Below are positions 12,801-25,510 of a stretch of 64,000 nt of DNA, piece after piece (within the stretch, counting starts at the first letter, position 1; every line of letters begins with the position of its first letter). The DNA is from Zonotrichia leucophrys gambelii (lineage: Eukaryota; Chordata; Aves; Passeriformes; Passerellidae). Location of the stretch: NCBI RefSeq assembly GCF_028769735.1, contig NC_088170.1, forward strand, positions 43,568,585-43,632,584, given 5' to 3'. The position numbers were made by a program, and so were the translations under genes. The notes beneath the pieces are model-generated. The model did no database searches. It was not told the DNA's origin and saw only the letters and a program-made list of their open reading frames with translations.

Positions 12801-15259
12801 CAGCATTTTTTTGAAAAATAAGGTAACAAATGACTTCTCAGTCTATCCTTTGTTACCAGTTATTGCTCAAGAGGGCTTCAGCCAATAACTAACTTAAAAG
12901 ATCTAATGATGTATCTGAAAGCTGGTGTCTCTTAAACTCCCTTCACTGATGTCCTGTCCCTCCTTCCCCCATGGGACTGTACTGTTCAGAACTTTCTCCA
13001 GTTTTTCAAGCTGTTGGGGTGGCAAAGTCCTCATGTCTGTCTTCACTTCACCAGTTATATGATTTATGTTGAGGGTTCTTTCCCTTCTTCATAACTTGCT
13101 ATTGGTTCTTCTGCCAATAATGAACACTTCCTCCTTAGATTTCTGACTCTCAGATGTATAGATTTCCATTCTGTGCATTTTTTTGTGTGATATCCAGTGT
13201 GCAGACCAGCTTCAGGACATCTCATTTTAAATATATCTTACCTGCAAGATGCTTTTTTTAAAAAACAACCTTGCTTTCCAGCTATGCTCTTCATTTAGTT
13301 ATTCTGTCCAATTACTTTTCTACTTGTATTGTCATTGACTAAATTTAGTGTTTAAATAATGGCCTAGGTTTCCAGCTGAAGGAGACTTTACTTGGTCATG
13401 TTTTTCCTTCAGTAAGCTGCTAGTAATGTGAGTTGTTCTGTTATCTTCTCTCTTACTTAGCTCATCTATTTTTAATTAATCAAAAAATATAAAATGTTTC
13501 AAAATGGAAACAACCCTAGCAAGCTCAAGTGAACAACTAATAAAAAAGTTCATCTTGTGTTTTGCTCTAAAATTACTTGTATTAATAATGAATAAGGAAT
13601 TTAATTCCAAAATCTGTTGACTGGGAACTTTACTGACATATCAGTATCTCTCTGTTCCTGCAACGTATTTGGTATAATTCCTTCACATAATATGAAGGAG
13701 TTAAATTAAATTCACTAAGATTATTAAAATATACGTGGTCATTATTAAATGAATTGTAGCAAAGCCAGCAATGAATTGCACAGGTTAATGTTTGCTGCCA
13801 TGTTTGTTGACAGATATATCATACTTGGGCTTCAACTGATTAGAGAGGCCTAGAAACTATGTTTCAAATGTCTAGACATATTCCTTTGGAGAATACTCAA
13901 GTATAAGTTTCATACATGCCTCCAGTCTAAGTGATAAATGCATTATTCATTCATAAGTAGTTTTAAAATGTGTATTTTGTGCCACAGTATTATGGTAGGC
14001 ATTATTCTTTATGTTACTATCTTAAAAGGCTTATTAGATGTTCCACTGCTTTTTTTCTTTCTTTTTTCCCTCGTCCTTTTCAAGGGTTTCAGAGATCATT
14101 GCAGGAATCTGCTGATGTTTAGCAGAAGACATTTAGAATCATACCTTCAGTTCTAAAATAGAAAGTACTGTGATGAGGAATCTGTAATATTTGTACATGA
14201 CTTCGAAGATACTGTCTTAAGCTTATGCATTCCATTTATTGTACTGCAATTCACATAGAAACAAAAACAAGCTCAATGGCCCTTTTAGTAAAAACAAGCT
14301 AACCAGCAGATGGTTATTCCATATTTGGATTTATATTTCTATAGATCTGTAGTAAGGCTGCTTCCCAAAAGGTTCATATTTCTTACTAGCACTTCTACTG
14401 CTGAATAGTGGTTTAGGGAAACTGCATTTCAACTTAAATTTCAGTTACAGGAGGGAACTGAGAGACTGGGAGGAGACACAGTAGATTGTTATCATTTACA
14501 TGGCATTTACATAGTTTGTTAAGAAACAGGAAAGCAAAGAAGCCACCTGGCTGAGGAGAAATGCCAGATAACTGGATCATTCACTAATACTGGTTTCCCA
14601 GCCTACTTGTCTCATCCAGAGACAGTAACTCGTGTCACTTAGTAAAATTGTCATTGATACCATTGATTTTCAAATAGAGTCACAGGAAAAACTGAAGCAG
14701 TGAGAAATGAGAAGTTGGAGCTCATGGGAAGTGGTCAAGAGCAAAACACGCACTTCTTCAAAAAAGCAGTGATAAAGGCATTATTGCCAACTACTTCAAA
14801 GTCAAATAAAATTAGGAGTGAGCTAAGAGTCCAACTTAAGAAAACTTCAAAGATGGTTAAAAAAAGAGGGGTGGAACCTCGTCCAGCTTGCTAAGTGTAA
14901 TTAGCACAAGAATACAGATGCAAAATCAAAAGATCAGCCAATCAATCAAGAAACAATGATGTGTGTTGTTTAAAGATTGAAGAATAAGGACTATGTTAAT
15001 AAGGTAAAACCAGGGAGCAAATTGATCCATCCTGCAACAGGTCTTGAGTGCCCCAGCTGGAAAACTGAGGTGTTTCATCCTTGGCAGAAGGGGCCCTCAC
15101 TGTCAAAGCCAACTGCAATGCTAGTGAAAACCCATGAGAGTGAAAGCTGCAGCTGGGGAAGAAAGGGGTAGGGAATGCTTCAGTTGGTTAGATGTTGTTA
15201 AAGAGGTTAGGCCTCCATAGAGAACCTAGGCAATTTTAGGAGCTGTCTGTGAGAATTTA
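6886..15259. other. Intergenic, AT-rich, nothing recognised
   Basis: No coding exon, RNA gene, CpG island or recognised transposon on either strand. Only short A/T runs (for example near 7898-7922) stand out. Open frames are all about 100 codons or less, without family resemblance. By synteny, antisense 5' non-coding exons of PPHLN1 could lie here, but none can be identified. Confidence 0.6.
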
Positions 15260-15700
15260 CATTTACACTCAGATTCTGGTTTTAGAAAGTGGGAGCTGAG
15301 GAATTTCAGACCTGTGGTTTAAAAAAGATCCAGGAACAAAATTAGCAAGCAAAGATGTGAGCTGTAAAACAAAGTTAATATAGGCTCAAATCAATCTAAT
15401 GTCTTTCTGTAGGAGCTTGTCATTCTTACATGTAAAAGAGAGGTGGTAGATGTCATTTATCTTGACTTCTTCAAGATTTGTGCTATTGTGACATAGTAAC
15501 AATATAAATGCCATTACTGCAACCCAAGTGAAGATTTGGGGGAAAAACTGCTTTTAGCACTTTGCAGACAATGTGATGTGATGTACTGAGTGGGGTTCTG
15601 CAGAGATCTGTCATGAATGAGATACTGTTTTATAGTCTCTTTAAAACCCTGGATGGTGGAATGGAAAATATGCTTGTGAAAACTTGAGAATTATGAGCAT
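15260..15700 (+). mobile_element. Decayed CR1-like LINE fragment, reverse-transcriptase region
   Basis: Around 15445-15475 the + strand reads as a degraded form of the CR1 segment encoding DVIYLDFxKAF. Around 15588-15660 it resembles the downstream segment for the GVLQ.SVLGPxLFN..INDLDDG part (ggggttctgcagagatctgt, then ctggatggtgga). An upstream aatttcagacctgtgg near 15302 resembles the NYRPV start of the RT domain. The frame is broken repeatedly, so this is an old copy. Boundaries are approximate; the resemblance is from memory of the CR1 consensus. Confidence 0.6.
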
Positions 15701-17319
15701 CATAGGACACCAGCTGTCTTGGCTTTTCATCTGATACTACTGAATATTGAATGGGCATAAGAATAGCTCTTCCTTTCTGATTGCTCCTGAGCTAATCTGT
15801 TACCTCCAATGACCTCTGCAAGTACCTTCTGCTCAACCCGTGCTTCTTCCATGCTGGCATAGGCTGCACCAGCTGAACTCATCTGTGCTCAAGGCTTAAG
15901 TATCATTGTCCTATGGGGACAATAGCAATATGATTGATATCTAGACAGAATATTTTTATAAAGGTTTTCCACATAAAAATGAGACTGAAACTCCTAAAAT
16001 TAGTTTTACACACCTGACCATTTTTGCCTGTGCGATCTAAGTGTCCAGGAGATTCTGTATCTCTGTCCCAGAGAATGGCAGAACCGATGTTTGATTAATG
16101 AACACTGGAACATTTCAGAAAGTGAGCCTTTAAACCTGGGTGGGCTAAGTTGCTTTGGTTTGTGAAGGGGGGCTGGTTGGTTGGGGGGGAATGTTTTGTT
16201 TGTCAGGTTTTTTTATCTTCAAAGCTCCTGGCTAGGAAAACAAGACTCTCTTTTCCTTGGAGGCAAGTTATAAGTTCTTCAGAGGTCATAATTGTCCTCT
16301 GTCTTTCAAGGCTGTGTTAAAGCCTGGGGCCATAGTCTCTATTTCCCACAACCCCCACAAAGTTCCATTATGCCTGTAGCTGTGATGCTCCTCTAAGTAT
16401 CAATAACCTGCCATCACTATAAACACCACATTTATAAAACACTTCAGTGTTCTTCCATTGAGGACAGCCCTCTCTTTGCCTGGGTTTATACTCCCTTACA
16501 GCAGGCCACTGGTGCTCTGGTGAAGTGTTTGGGGAAGACATCTGTTGCCCAAGTAGTAAATGCCAAAGCTGAAACCCATACTTTCAGGGCTTGTTTGTGT
16601 TTAGCCCCTTCAGTCTGTCAACATGAAGCTTATCAGCATGTGGGGGAAAGAAAAAATGAAAAAAAACAAAACACTTGAGCACAAATAAGTGCCAAAACTG
16701 GGGGGGAAAAGACTCTTTAAGCATGTTCTGACATTTAAAAACTTCTCTTTAGTTGGAAAGAGTGTTGTGTGGAATCATCATTTAAAGAGGAGGCAACTGC
16801 AAGCAATTTCCATTAGATACCAAGAGACAATAAACCTGGGTGAAGTGTTGGACATGTTCATTACATTTCTTATCTAATTGTGTGATGCTATCGAGCGCTG
16901 CTCGCTGGCAGCCCAGACACTCTCATTATGTACAGAACCATGGTGCTAAATAACAATGTGCTAAGATGAGAAGAGTCAATGCTTTAACTGTTTTGCAGCC
17001 CTCCACATGTGTCTGCAGGAAAATAAGATGAAAATTTCCAGGTCTTGCTTTGATAGACCACAGCTTATAATTATAGTCACGTTGCATGGGAACGTGGGCA
17101 CACTGCTGGCTAGATTAGAGAAAGAGGCAGATAAGAGCGAAGTATCCCTGCTATAGTTTCTCCCTAAGTGTGCTAACTTGCGACTATTTTAGAAATTTGG
17201 ATGAGAATGTGTTTATGCTTTTTCTCATTTCCTCATTTTTATAGCTCTGAAAGTACCGGTGGTTCTGCTTTGTTTTGCTTCTAGTAAATCCTTTCTTTGC
17301 TTGTGCTTTATTTATTTCC
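15701..17319. other. Intergenic, nothing recognised
   Basis: Non-repetitive sequence without exons I can support. Some of it (about 16860-17150) looks complex and free of low-complexity decay, as conserved non-coding DNA can, but conservation cannot be judged from one sequence. Confidence 0.5.
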
Positions 17320-17700
17320 ACAGGGATCCTTTTACTGCGCTGTGTCCCTTTTCTCCCTTTGCCTCCTTGCGAGCTCCGCGCCCCTTCAGCGCTGCCTCCA
17401 CCTCCGTGCCTGGAGGCAGCGCCTGTCATTGTCACCTCTCCTTCCCTGACACGGGCGGTGACACACAGTTTCCTGCTTAGAAGCAGGCTGCTCACCGCCA
17501 GTTTTTATTTATTTAATAGCCCTCTTTGACAACAGTGCTCTATAGCTTATAGTTGAAGAGGCAGGGAGGAAACTCAAAGCGTGAGGGGCAGAGCCGTGGG
17601 TCGGCCGCGGGCTCCTGGCCATGGCGCTGGGGCCTGCAGGGCCGCGGGCAAAGCGCAGGGCCCGGCTCTGCAACGCCTTGCTCCCCACAGAATATTGCAG
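17320..17700. promoter_or_regulatory. Orphan CpG-rich patch
   Basis: A GC-rich segment in AT-rich surroundings, with roughly 20 CpG dinucleotides in two clusters (about 17335-17470 and 17575-17685). Examples are gagctccgcgcccc and gtcggccgcgggc. It is about 21 kb from the YAF2 start and 10 kb beyond the ZCRB1 end, so it belongs to neither known promoter. It may be a distal promoter, the first exon of a non-coding RNA, or an alternative leader of the neighbouring gene. Overlapping open frames on both strands are composition effects. Confidence 0.5.
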
Positions 17701-19226
17701 CTCCACACCTACACACCACACGGATGGGCTACACAGTCCCTCCATTTTGGTGAGGTGTTCCCAAAAGGGGTGAAGTGCTTGCTGATGGGACTTGTGGGAT
17801 CACCCTAGCTGCCCATTTTTTCCAGTGTTCAATGATCACTTATACTTGAGTTCAGTGATACTAGAAATTAAGTAACTGTTTTGGAGTAGAAACTACGCAT
17901 AGTGAGGCACCTTCGTGGCCAAGATGTTTTCTTGAGAATTAAATCGTTTTGTTATGTGTTTAATTTGACCCAGAACATAGTTTAGTTACCCAATAGATTT
18001 CCTTAGTTGGGTCTAGGCATGATTGTTAACTCAATGCACAGTTTACTCCTTACAGAGCTACTGAGCTCCTTAGAGAGGTACCAGTTCATTTTAATTTCAC
18101 GGTAGAACACATTTTCTTTCCCAAATGTTGAACTCAGTTTGGAATCTGCCAGGCCTAGTGCACCTAACAATGCAAATAACAACAATTACCTACTCACAAA
18201 AAGACCTGCTAAAATGCCGCCTCCCAAGCAGTGTTGCTTCTATCCCTAACCTCCTCAGAGAGAGTGAGAAAGATTAAAACATACTGCAATTTCACCCAGG
18301 TGTCCCACTCCATACTGATATTACCCAGGACAACAAGAATAAAAGGGGGAAATGCTGAATATGCACTTCTGAGTGATGAATGCCCTGGAGCAACTGAAAC
18401 ACAAGGCAGGTCCCCCAGGAGAGGAGTAGGATTAATGATCTAGATTGTATTATAATGATCTCTGGTATGCTTTTCCTGTCATAAGGGGGAAAAGAAGCTA
18501 TTTGCTACAAAAAAAACAATACTGTACAGCCTACCTCATGCTAAAAGGCAAGGGCATGAAGTATAAATAACTCAGTGAGAGAATAAGTACAGAAAGAGTC
18601 CTCCATAGTTTCACTCAGGAATGTGTTTGTGACAGTTTAAGAAAAAATGAAAAAAAAATCTCACCAAAACAAATTTGCATTGAATTTGAAGGAATTCTCA
18701 CATGTATTTCATTTCACAAGTGCATAGACTGTGTCTCCAGCTGAGAAATGAAAAGCAAACTAAAGTACTCAAAAAGAGTAGGAAGTAACTTATGCTACAT
18801 TATAAAAATATATTTTCTTTCAGTAGAAAAATTGTGGTCAACACATTCTTCTCCGGGAATGGTTCATGCTGCTCTTAGTCTTGTACAAATGTGGGTTGCC
18901 ACCAATGACAGCAGCATTTCTGTCTTCATGTCCCCGCTCCCATGTTTGTCCCTGTTCTTTTCCCTGCCTCACATCAAGGGATTATGCAACTTGAGGGTGA
19001 ATCAGCTTCCCTGATCCAACAGAAAATAAACAAGTTTTTAGTGGGGTAGTTAGCTTTGGGGTTGCCCAAGAGATCTGACCTGGAGATCAGTGGGGAGGGT
19101 GGGGAAGAAACTGGTGGGTGTGTGGGGGTGGCCCCTTTTTGCTTCCATCAGCTTTAGCTGGAGCAGCATTTTTGACTCCACTCTTAGGCAGCTTCAAAAC
19201 TGGAAAAGCACACAGGGAGAGTTATT

Positions 19227-19260
19227 CTCTATCAATATGCTGCTCTCTATCAATATGCTG
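19227..19260. repeat. 18-bp period tandem duplication
   Basis: The 16-mer ctctatcaatatgctg occurs at 19227-19242 and 19245-19260 with two bases between the copies. It is a perfect recent-looking duplication. Confidence 0.9.
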
Positions 19261-21087
19261 CTGGACCAGCAGTAAAGATTTGGGGGAGGAGGAGGTGACA
19301 ATAAATGTGATGGAAGAGGCAGAATTCTGAAAGGTTTGAATGCGAAAGCATATGGGATATTTGGAGAATGGGAAACCTCCAGCTCAGCTCTTTTAGAAGA
19401 ACAGAAGGAACCAGGCTCATGCATCTTCCATTATCTAGTGACTGATGAGAGTTTTTAGTGAAGAAATTAAAATCTCATTCAGGTTCAACCAAAAATACTG
19501 TTTTCTCAGTTGCTTCTGTTTGGATATTTGCTACTGATCACAATGTGGTGCATGATGTGCTATGAAAGGTAGAGGCAGCATAAAATGCCATGCTGAATAA
19601 TTGATCACCACCCCTCCAGGCTATGTCTATGGATGAATGCATGTGCTGGTTAGGATGACTGTGTCCCTAGTTAATGCTCTTAATTGACAAACACCTGATC
19701 TGAATTAAAATAGTATTTTTAAAGACATCTTATTTATGTCAGAAGGCCTTTCTTATTTTACAGTGTTTCTCTTTTGCTTCTGTCTTTCTGATTAAATGCA
19801 GGCACCTTTTGGCCCTTTAATTGCAGGGATATTTAGGAATTATGTATTTTTTTAAAAAGAGTAGTGTAAATCTTGATCACACAAAATCAGTGGAAAACCT
19901 CCTGTTCACCTTCCTACTGTACTTCTTTATCCAGTATCTGTTGCTACCAAGTAGTGATAATTCCCTCATCTTCTTACCAGGAATTAAGGGACAGAAAATC
20001 CAATATATCAAGTCCCTGGATCTCATTCACAAAGGCAAAACAAAACAGTAGAGAGGCTAGACAAGAGTGTTGCTGAACTCCATATATAGCACAGATTTCC
20101 CACTTGTAAGTCTGTTCTAGAAATTTCTTGGCCTTTCACAAGAATTACAGTAGGATAAGACCTGAAAATAGTTGTGGGCCTTAAACAATTAAAAATTTTA
20201 ATGCAGCTGATGTTATGCACATGGTGCCTTCTGAAATTTACTTCAGACTCTGGAAGAAGAGAAAAAAATCAAAGGAAAATTTTAAAAGCAAACAAAACAA
20301 CAGCAACAAAAAACCTTGAAGGAGTTAAGAGAGTTGGAAAATGGGCAGAATTAATACCAAAAGATGCCACTGTATGTGAGCTCTCCCCTCAGCTTTTTGC
20401 ATCATCTCAGCTTTCTCAGTGTTGCATCCTCTGGAGTGCAGAAGTGGCACTTAGTAGCCTTAGGCCATTCTCTTACCTGTTCACCTTTGGGACAATAATG
20501 GTTATTTGAAGGCAGCTGCCTAGATTTTCTCTCCATGAGACTGTTCATATAGTCATGTCCAAGCTTGGTTAGGTCTGTTTAATATTTGCTATGATATGGT
20601 GATGTACTCTTTTCTATATAAATTGTTTAACATGACCTTGAAAGTCTAGAGTTAACATGAATTATAGAAAGAGATAAAGTCAAATTTCATCATAAATAAT
20701 TTTTTCCTGTCTTTTTCAAGACATTTTTACTTTTCTTTCAGGTAAGAACTTTCTCCAAAATATACATGTATGTTCATACATCATGCATTTACTGCATGTT
20801 ACTCTCTGCATTACAGGAATATTAATAAGGATATAAGGGCCAAGGTGAAGCTTTTGAATGTTAGAATGTAGCAAGTTTAGGATCCCCTTGTTAATCTTTT
20901 TTCATCTGTAAGCTGCACTGAAGCAGATGGAGATCCCGTGGAGGAGCAATATGTGCTGATCCTGCATAATGCACTTTGCACAGGGGACTGAGTCAAGGTC
21001 ATGTAGTCACCTGGCATCTCATGATTTTTGGGTGGCTGACTTTGCTATCCACATAACAGACTTTCTGAGTAGGTTTCTTGCTTCTTA

Positions 21088-21131
21088 AAAAAAAAACACA
21101 ACAAAAAAACCCAAAAAACAACAACAAACAT
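21088..21131. repeat. A-rich simple sequence
   Basis: A run of A interrupted by C (aaaaaaaaaacacaacaaaa and similar). It could be a degraded poly(A) tail of a retroposed copy, but no body was recognised upstream. Confidence 0.7.
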
Positions 21132-21724
21132 TTTAAAGAAGGTACAACCATATATATGTGTCCCACATTATGGACAGGTGGACTTTTCCAGATCCAGCTG
21201 TGCCGGGGTGAAGAGTTATTCTCCCTGCAGTTCATAGTCTCCCACTCCTTCCCCAGGAAATGTTTGGCTGAGCCTGCTGTCCACCTCCAAGGTTGGAATG
21301 AAATCGTTCCAGGTTAGATAGGGTGAGCAGGAGGCCTCATTCACCTGCTTCATTCAGGTTGAAATGGTTAGAGGAAAGTAAGGCTTGCCAGGAGGTTCAT
21401 AACTCTCTCATCAGACCCTGAGAAATTCTTCCCATGAACTGATTCTTCCTGACAGAGGAGGATAAAATTGTGCCAGTGCTCTGTTTTCAGAGAGGCATTT
21501 CCAGAGTGCTCTTCTGCCAGCACCTTAGCAGCCCAAACAGAAGGACAGTGAACATTTTATTCTCTCCCTAAAGCTATATGAGATGCTCTTGTGACAGAGA
21601 AAAGGCCTTTACCTAGAAAATACAACAAACTTTATATAAATTGTGCATCTTCTCAAATAAAGAGAATGATTTTTGAGGGCAAGAAAGAACAAAAACTTAA
21701 ACCAATCTGAATTCTCTGATTTGA

Positions 21725-21785
21725 TCAAGAGATTGGACCAGAGACCTCTTGAGATCCTTCTAACCTGAATTATCCTGTGATTTTT
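21725..21785 (+). mobile_element. CR1 LINE 3' tail fragment
   Basis: The sequence gattggaccagagacctctt followed by gagatccttctaacctgaatt matches the CR1 3' terminal consensus, read on the + strand. It is only about 60 bp, heavily 5'-truncated. Confidence 0.7.
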
Positions 21786-24473
21786 AATTTTTTTAAGTAA
21801 AAAATAATTAGCTATAGCTGGTCACTAATGCTATCAATTGAATGCAAATAATTAGTGCTTTGGGGGGGCTTTGGGGAGGGTTCCCATTACACCTGAGACA
21901 ATAGGATGCCTAGTTGTTCACAGAAGGATGGTTTCCACTCTGTCAGTCTCTCTGGTTCTTCTAACTGCTCACATGGTCCCAAAATTTTTGGGATCTGCTG
22001 GCTGAGCTGGTAGAAAACTACCTTGTGAGCTGACCTGGCTCATCCATGGATCAGACATTGAAAAAAATGGGAAAAGGTGGGGCCACGAAGCCAAAAAGAA
22101 AAACCTGCAAAAGCAGGGCCTTAGCTTCCAGCAATAGCAAGCTGTGAGTACAGTTTTATTCTTGTAAGTTCATGTGGATCCGCTGCCTGGGTCAGTTCTC
22201 CCATTATCATGTTTAATTATTTAATACAGCATCTGATCCTTTAGGACCCCGTGATGTCAGCTGGTCTCTGTGCCTCTGTCTTGCAGTGTACAGGCTGAGA
22301 GCTTAGGTTGTGAGTGCCAGGAATCAAGTCATGTCTCTGTGAAGTACTACTTATGTCTCTGCTATTAAATAAGTGATAAACTACAAAGAGCTTTTCACTT
22401 CCCAGTAAGTTGCCTGTTTGGAGACTTTTCTGTCTTTTGATCATAGGTCCGATTCATCCATTTTGTTGCTGGAACAATTTAGGTTTTTTGGCTGATTTTC
22501 AGTGCAACCTCCAATGTTATCTTTTTGCTGAGGTTACCTGTATTTATGTTGCTGACTTGTGTGCAATGAAGCCTAGAAAGAACAGGGCAGCTCTCTCCTC
22601 CCTGCCTCTGGTTGCAAGCTCCTGCTGTTTCCAATCAAGCAGCTGTGGGCTGAGCTAGACTAGCTCACAGGTCAGAGCAGAGAAAATGAACTCTGCAGCA
22701 AACCCTGCAGAGGGTTTACAGTCAGCCTGGCAAGGTGATCCAGCTCCCCATGCCCTGCCCTGTCCCTACGGCAGCCAATGCATGAGGGAGACAGGAACAG
22801 ACCACTGGGCAGGGAAAGGGAATGTTCCCTTGGGCAGCAGCCTACAATTAGCTTGCAAAAAGGGCTTGTGAAAGGGCAAGATTAGTTACCCTCTGCTCTT
22901 CAGAAGCACTTGCATTAAAATTTTTCTTCGGGTGATTTTGCACATAAAAATATTCTATGAGAAATTTCCTGTGAAGCCGCAGAGCCGGTAAGACACTCTA
23001 TCATATCTTCTTCATCCTACAAATGTAACAGGAAAAAATGATTATTTAAAAATGTTATTTCATTTGGCAGAGAAAAGCAAGCCAGAGAATATTTTATACT
23101 TCATCAGTTAAATATTTACAATAGTAGAGTGAAGTGGTGATTTTCTTTTTAGCTTTCGGCAACAAGTGCAATGATTAGCTACACATGAAGTCAGTGTGAA
23201 TGAATAACAGTATTTTTAAGAAGCTGTCAGAGGCTTATCTCACAGCTGGTATCTATTAATAGAGTGAGTGATTTCTAACATAGATAGACTCCAAATGTAA
23301 CACTATCCATTAAGGAAGACTGTGGAGTGCTATAATTATGTCAGAATACTTTGGCTATCAATAAACAAGTCACTCTTAATGTATGTATTCATATCCATTA
23401 ACACAGGTTTCTAAACAGAGAAGCTGTAATTTTGGGGGGTTTTGATACAACTTAGTCTATACATCGTTTAACAGAATCAAAAAACCCCCCAATTTGTCTA
23501 TTATTTCCACATCAGCCATTTTTGTGGAAACTGACCAGTTTCATGTGACCCTTTTTTCTAAAAAAGTTTTCATGTTAATATGTGCTTTCCCCATGACTCC
23601 TCAGGCTTCTCAGAAGTGGCACAGTTTTTCCAGACTCAGCAGCAATAAATTCCAAATTATCCTCTAGCTTGTTTTTGCACACCCACAGAAAACAACTTCC
23701 CTGCGGTTATTCCCAAAAGACTTGAGATTCCATCTGCTTGGTTTATTTCAGGTGGAAAAGGAAACCCAAAGAAGATAAAACTGACAAGTCTGCATCCATT
23801 TAAATCTCTTCAAAATCCAGAGTGAGTGCTTGGATTTAAGCATTCACTGAAGATTTACAGTGGCAGGGAGACAAGAACTCAGAGAACTCCAGGGTTGAGT
23901 TAGGAACACATGTAAACAGCCTCAAAGCAAGTTTAAAGACTGAACTTGTGCCCACTGTTTATTTCAGTGTAAACACATAATGCTATCTTGAAATACAGTC
24001 CATGAATCAATTCAGGCAGTAAATTTGGCCCTGTCAGCTACCAAAAGAAGGGTTCTCAGCTGGCTCACTGAGGGAATATAGCAGACTAAGGTCCAGTGAT
24101 CAGCTCCTAGGTGAGTGTCAAACCAGGCTGCATGATTCTGAGAAGTTATGTGTTGCAAGGACAGCTACAAAAAAATCAAACAACCTAGTGTGTTACTACT
24201 TTTACAGCTGCTCTGATTCTTACACCTCCATTTAATTTTAAACACAAAGAATGACTCTAATCACAGCTGTCTGTATAAAATATTTCATGTGCAACAGGAA
24301 AAAAGATACACTTGCTACCTTCTGTATAATATTCTTTGTTTATTTTAAAAATGTATCTACTAAAGGAAAGTAGAAGCTGGTACTTTTTTTCCAAGAAAAT
24401 AAAAACCCAAACTGATATACTTTGTACATAAAATATCTTGGATTATGGAAGACTCATGTAATCCCTAAATGTG
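21786..24473. other. Intergenic, nothing recognised
   Basis: Complex sequence without recognised transposons or exons on either strand. Confidence 0.5.
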
Positions 24474-25510
24474 TAGGAGGTCTGAAACTGAAGTTTCCAG
24501 TACTATATGAGGCTGAGATTACAAACACGTGAAGTAAGCAGTGTTGGCACAGTGCTGGGCTCTCCTTGATATGCCTTTTCCATTCCCACTGTCCCTGGAA
24601 GGAACATGAACCTATAACTCTAAACTTAAGGGAGACTTGGGGTTGAAACGGAGGTCCCAGCACCATGGGTGGCTGACCCATAAGAAAGATGTGGAGAAAC
24701 CAATGTTAGTGCATTGCTGTGCTCCCCTTGCTATGCCTTTTACAGCCCCGGTGTCCATAGAGCCGTAAACACTGAGTGTCTCTGAACCCAGACCCTACCC
24801 CTTGACCCTAATGATGGGTTTTGCTATAGGCTGAGACCCCATGTTCCATGGATGACTGAGTTAAGAAATGTGTAGGAAGTGTCCATGTTGGTGCTGTCCT
24901 GTGCTCTCCTTGGCATGCCTTTTCAAGCCTCAGTGCCCCTGTTGTGGTAGGCTTTGTGGTTCTCTGAACCCTTATCCTACCTCTAATCATGGCTTTTGGT
25001 TGAGACTGAGGTCTCAGGTGCCATGGCCCAGACCAGAAAGATACGGAGAGAGCAATGTTGGTGCAGTTTGTGTTCTCCTTGCCTCACCTATTTCAGACCT
25101 GGAATCCCTGGGACTGTTTTCTTTGTGGTTCTCTGAACCCTAACCCTACCCTTTTACCCTAAAGGCAGCTTGGGGTTGAGGCCAGTGTACCAGGTGCTAT
25201 GAGTGGCCCAGACTAGAAAATGTGGAAGGAGCAGTCTCAATGCAGTGTCTTAGTATCATGGTACCCCTTTTCAAGCTCCAGTGTCTGTGGTGATGTATGT
25301 CTGCTGGTTGCCTGAACCACAACCCTAAACCTAATTGTTGAGGTTTAATCTTGGAGTTTAGGATGAAGGTTCCAAGTTCCATGGTTGGCCCAAGTAAGAA
25401 TGATTCCTTCAGGAAGAAGGAATGTTGCTGTAATGCTGTGTTCTCCTTGGCATGCCTTTTCCCGGCCCAATGTCCCTGGAGCTGTAGGCTCTGGGTCTTT
25501 CTGAACCTTC
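24474..25510. repeat. Minisatellite/satellite-like tandem array, ~176-bp unit, ~6 copies, telomere-like motifs
   Basis: A diverged unit repeats about six times. One anchor (caatgttggtgca and variants) recurs at about 24539, 24701, 24883, 25053, 25232 and 25419, giving spacings of 162, 182, 170, 179 and 187 bp. A second anchor (ctccttggcatgcctttt and variants) lies about 30 bp after each. Most units also contain a degenerate CCCTAA stretch, clearest in ctgaaccctaaccctaccc at 25133-25151, with weaker versions near 24785-24812, 24967-24985 and 25314-25335. Each unit also has a gagactgaggt...ccatgg segment and an agaaagatgtggag segment. I do not recognise it as a named avian satellite. Open frames in it are not gene-like. 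Confidence 0.9.

Larger units (their letters stand above)
17701..21724. other. Intergenic, nothing recognised apart from small simple repeats
   Basis: It contains an 18-bp tandem duplication at 19227-19260 and an A-rich simple stretch at 21088-21131. No gene or transposon was recognised. Confidence 0.55.

Noticed and set aside
20174..20509. 111-codon + strand open frame
   Set aside because: No recognisable homology or flanking splice sites; composition is that of random AT-rich DNA.
24868..25143. Open frames of about 60-90 codons within the tandem array
   Set aside because: They arise from the repeated unit, do not persist across copies, and are not gene-like.
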